Source: Endozoicomonas sp. Mp262 (lineage in GTDB: Bacteria; Pseudomonadota; Gammaproteobacteria; Pseudomonadales; Endozoicomonadaceae). From it: a DNA stretch of 64,000 nucleotides. The notes under the pieces are model-generated. The model searched no databases. It was not told the origin of the DNA and was given only the letters and a program-made list of their open reading frames with translations. This document shows, piece by piece, positions 63,176 through 64,000 of this stretch. The DNA is taken from contig NZ_CP092489.1 of assembly GCF_025643335.1 (NCBI RefSeq), forward strand, positions 2,366,501 to 2,430,500, in the 5' to 3' direction. The number at the start of each line of letters is the position of its first letter. Position 1 is the stretch's first letter. A program made the translations under genes and the position numbers.

Positions 63176-64000
63176 TTAGCTGCTTGCTTTTTCAGGCGCG
63201 AAATGTTCTCGCATTCTCTGCAGGAGATAGTAGAAAACGGGAACCAGCAAAGTACCAAAAATGGTTGCTGCAATCATGCCGGACATAACGGTGGTACCAA
63301 TAACCCGTCGACTGGCAGAACCGGCACCGCTGGCAAATACCAGAGGTAATACACCCAGTACAAAAGACAGGGCGGTCATTAGTACTGCCCGGAAACGAAG
63401 CCCGGCTGCATCATGGGCCGCCTGAAAGATGCTTTTGCCCTGGGTTCGCTGAACCATTGCGAATTCCACGATCAGTATTGCTGTTTTGGCAGCAATACCA
63501 ATGAGCAGCACCATCCCTATCTGAGCGTAGATATCATTGGCTATTGATGGAATAAGGTTTCTCATCAAGTTCAGTCCCGTGAGAGCCCCAAAGGAGGCTA
63601 TAGGAACCGCAGCAATGATAGCCAGCGGCATGGTCCAGCTTTCATACTGGGCTACCAGGAAGAGATAGACAAAGATAAAGGCCAGGCCAAATAAGAGGGG
63701 GGCGAGGTTGCCGGCTTCAATTTCCTGGAGGGATTGTCCAGACCAGGAGAAGGTATAGCCCTCAGGCAGTTTACTGGCCAGTTCCTCCATCACTTTCAGG
63801 GCATCCCCTGAACTATAGCCATCGGCAGCCTGACCGCTGATATTGGCAGAGCGATAAAGGTTGTAATGACCAATGCTGTTGGGTCCCAGAATAGGCTTAA
63901 GTGAGGCCACTGTAGTCAGAGGTACCATTTCATTATCCAGGTTGCGGACATAGAAGCGGCTTAAATCTGACGGAGCAGCCCGGTATTCGCTTTCAGCCAT
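63176..64000 (-). CDS. RND-family multidrug efflux permease, C-terminal part (cut by window edge)
   Basis: The last 274 residues of an AcrB-type pump: the end of the second periplasmic porter loop (YNLYRSANISGQAADGYSSG) and the final six helices with YLFLVAQYESWTMPLAIIAA, VLLIGIAAKTAILIVEFAMV and LRFRAVLMTALSFVLGVLPL. The gene continues beyond 64000. It is similar to, but clearly different from, the downstream pump at 59982-63083, suggesting an old tandem duplication or a two-permease system. Confidence 0.93.
   Translation of the reverse strand: MAESEYRAAPSDLSRFYVRNLDNEMVPLTTVASLKPILGPNSIGHYNLYRSANISGQAADGYSSGDALKVMEELASKLPEGYTFSWSGQSLQEIEAGNLAPLLFGLAFIFVYLFLVAQYESWTMPLAIIAAVPIASFGALTGLNLMRNLIPSIANDIYAQIGMVLLIGIAAKTAILIVEFAMVQRTQGKSIFQAAHDAAGLRFRAVLMTALSFVLGVLPLVFASGAGSASRRVIGTTVMSGMIAATIFGTLLVPVFYYLLQRMREHFAPEKASS

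Overview
The window looks like a chromosome segment of a gammaproteobacterium, most likely a marine, host-associated member of the Oceanospirillales (Endozoicomonas-like). This is an inference from gene content and order. PlsB, NagD, Nth, the six-gene Rnf complex, MetG, ApbC, Dcd, DapD and DapE all read as gammaproteobacterial. The nth-rnf and metG-apbC-dcd neighbourhoods resemble those of Pseudomonas and its relatives. NhaD and Rnf suit a sodium-rich habitat. Heavy IS load with decaying operons suits a host-associated genome. I found no rRNA, tRNA or CRISPR array.

Layout. 1-1180: an arsenic resistance operon (arsR, arsC, acr3; minus strand) with two matching operator-like palindromes. 1254-7948: housekeeping genes plsB, a small unknown gene, dapE, nagD, nth and an unknown gene next to the Rnf operon. 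8052-13774: rsxE-G-D-C-B-A (all minus). 13946-14225: a MITE. 14397-17044: a divergent lysR/SDR pair, then DUF2288 and arfB. 17140-24218: an oppBCDF peptide importer whose oppB and oppD are each split by a different IS with clean target duplications; oppA is absent. 24425-30457: a composite-transposon-like block, two identical IS4-type elements in direct orientation around an RNA ligase gene, an IS1380 element and a cut-off secreted peptide gene. 30601-33294: tag, slyD and a DEAD-box helicase. 33352-36998: unknown, possibly secreted or effector-like genes and an IS630 element with a canonical -1 slippery site. 37104-46962: metG, a probable noncoding RNA with a near-consensus promoter, a DnaT-like/P-like helicase-loader pair, apbC, a flavodoxin-fold reductase, dcd, a CBS protein, an OmpA lipoprotein, and a MATE pump with its MarR regulator and two operators. 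47282-49536: a secreted-protein gene split by a second IS1380 copy. 49690-52195: dapD, yffB and a pentapeptide-repeat/potassium-channel fusion. 52328-56854: an AT-rich island with a ribbon-helix-helix protein, a palindrome and a Type IIG restriction-modification gene split by IS30. 56902-64000: an IS481 remnant, a YbaK-type deacylase, a second MITE, nhaD and two tandem RND pump genes, the last cut by the window edge.

How it fits together. Core metabolism (lysine/peptidoglycan precursors through DapD and DapE, phospholipid synthesis through PlsB, electron transport through Rnf) is intact. Accessory functions (peptide import, restriction, a secreted protein) are interrupted by IS insertions, and TSD removal restores one open frame in each of four genes. 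The insertions therefore look recent. The best candidates for unusual biology are the Type IIG gene with its small RHH protein and palindrome, the RNA ligase in its IS cage, the structured RNA candidate near 39450, and the pentapeptide-channel fusion.
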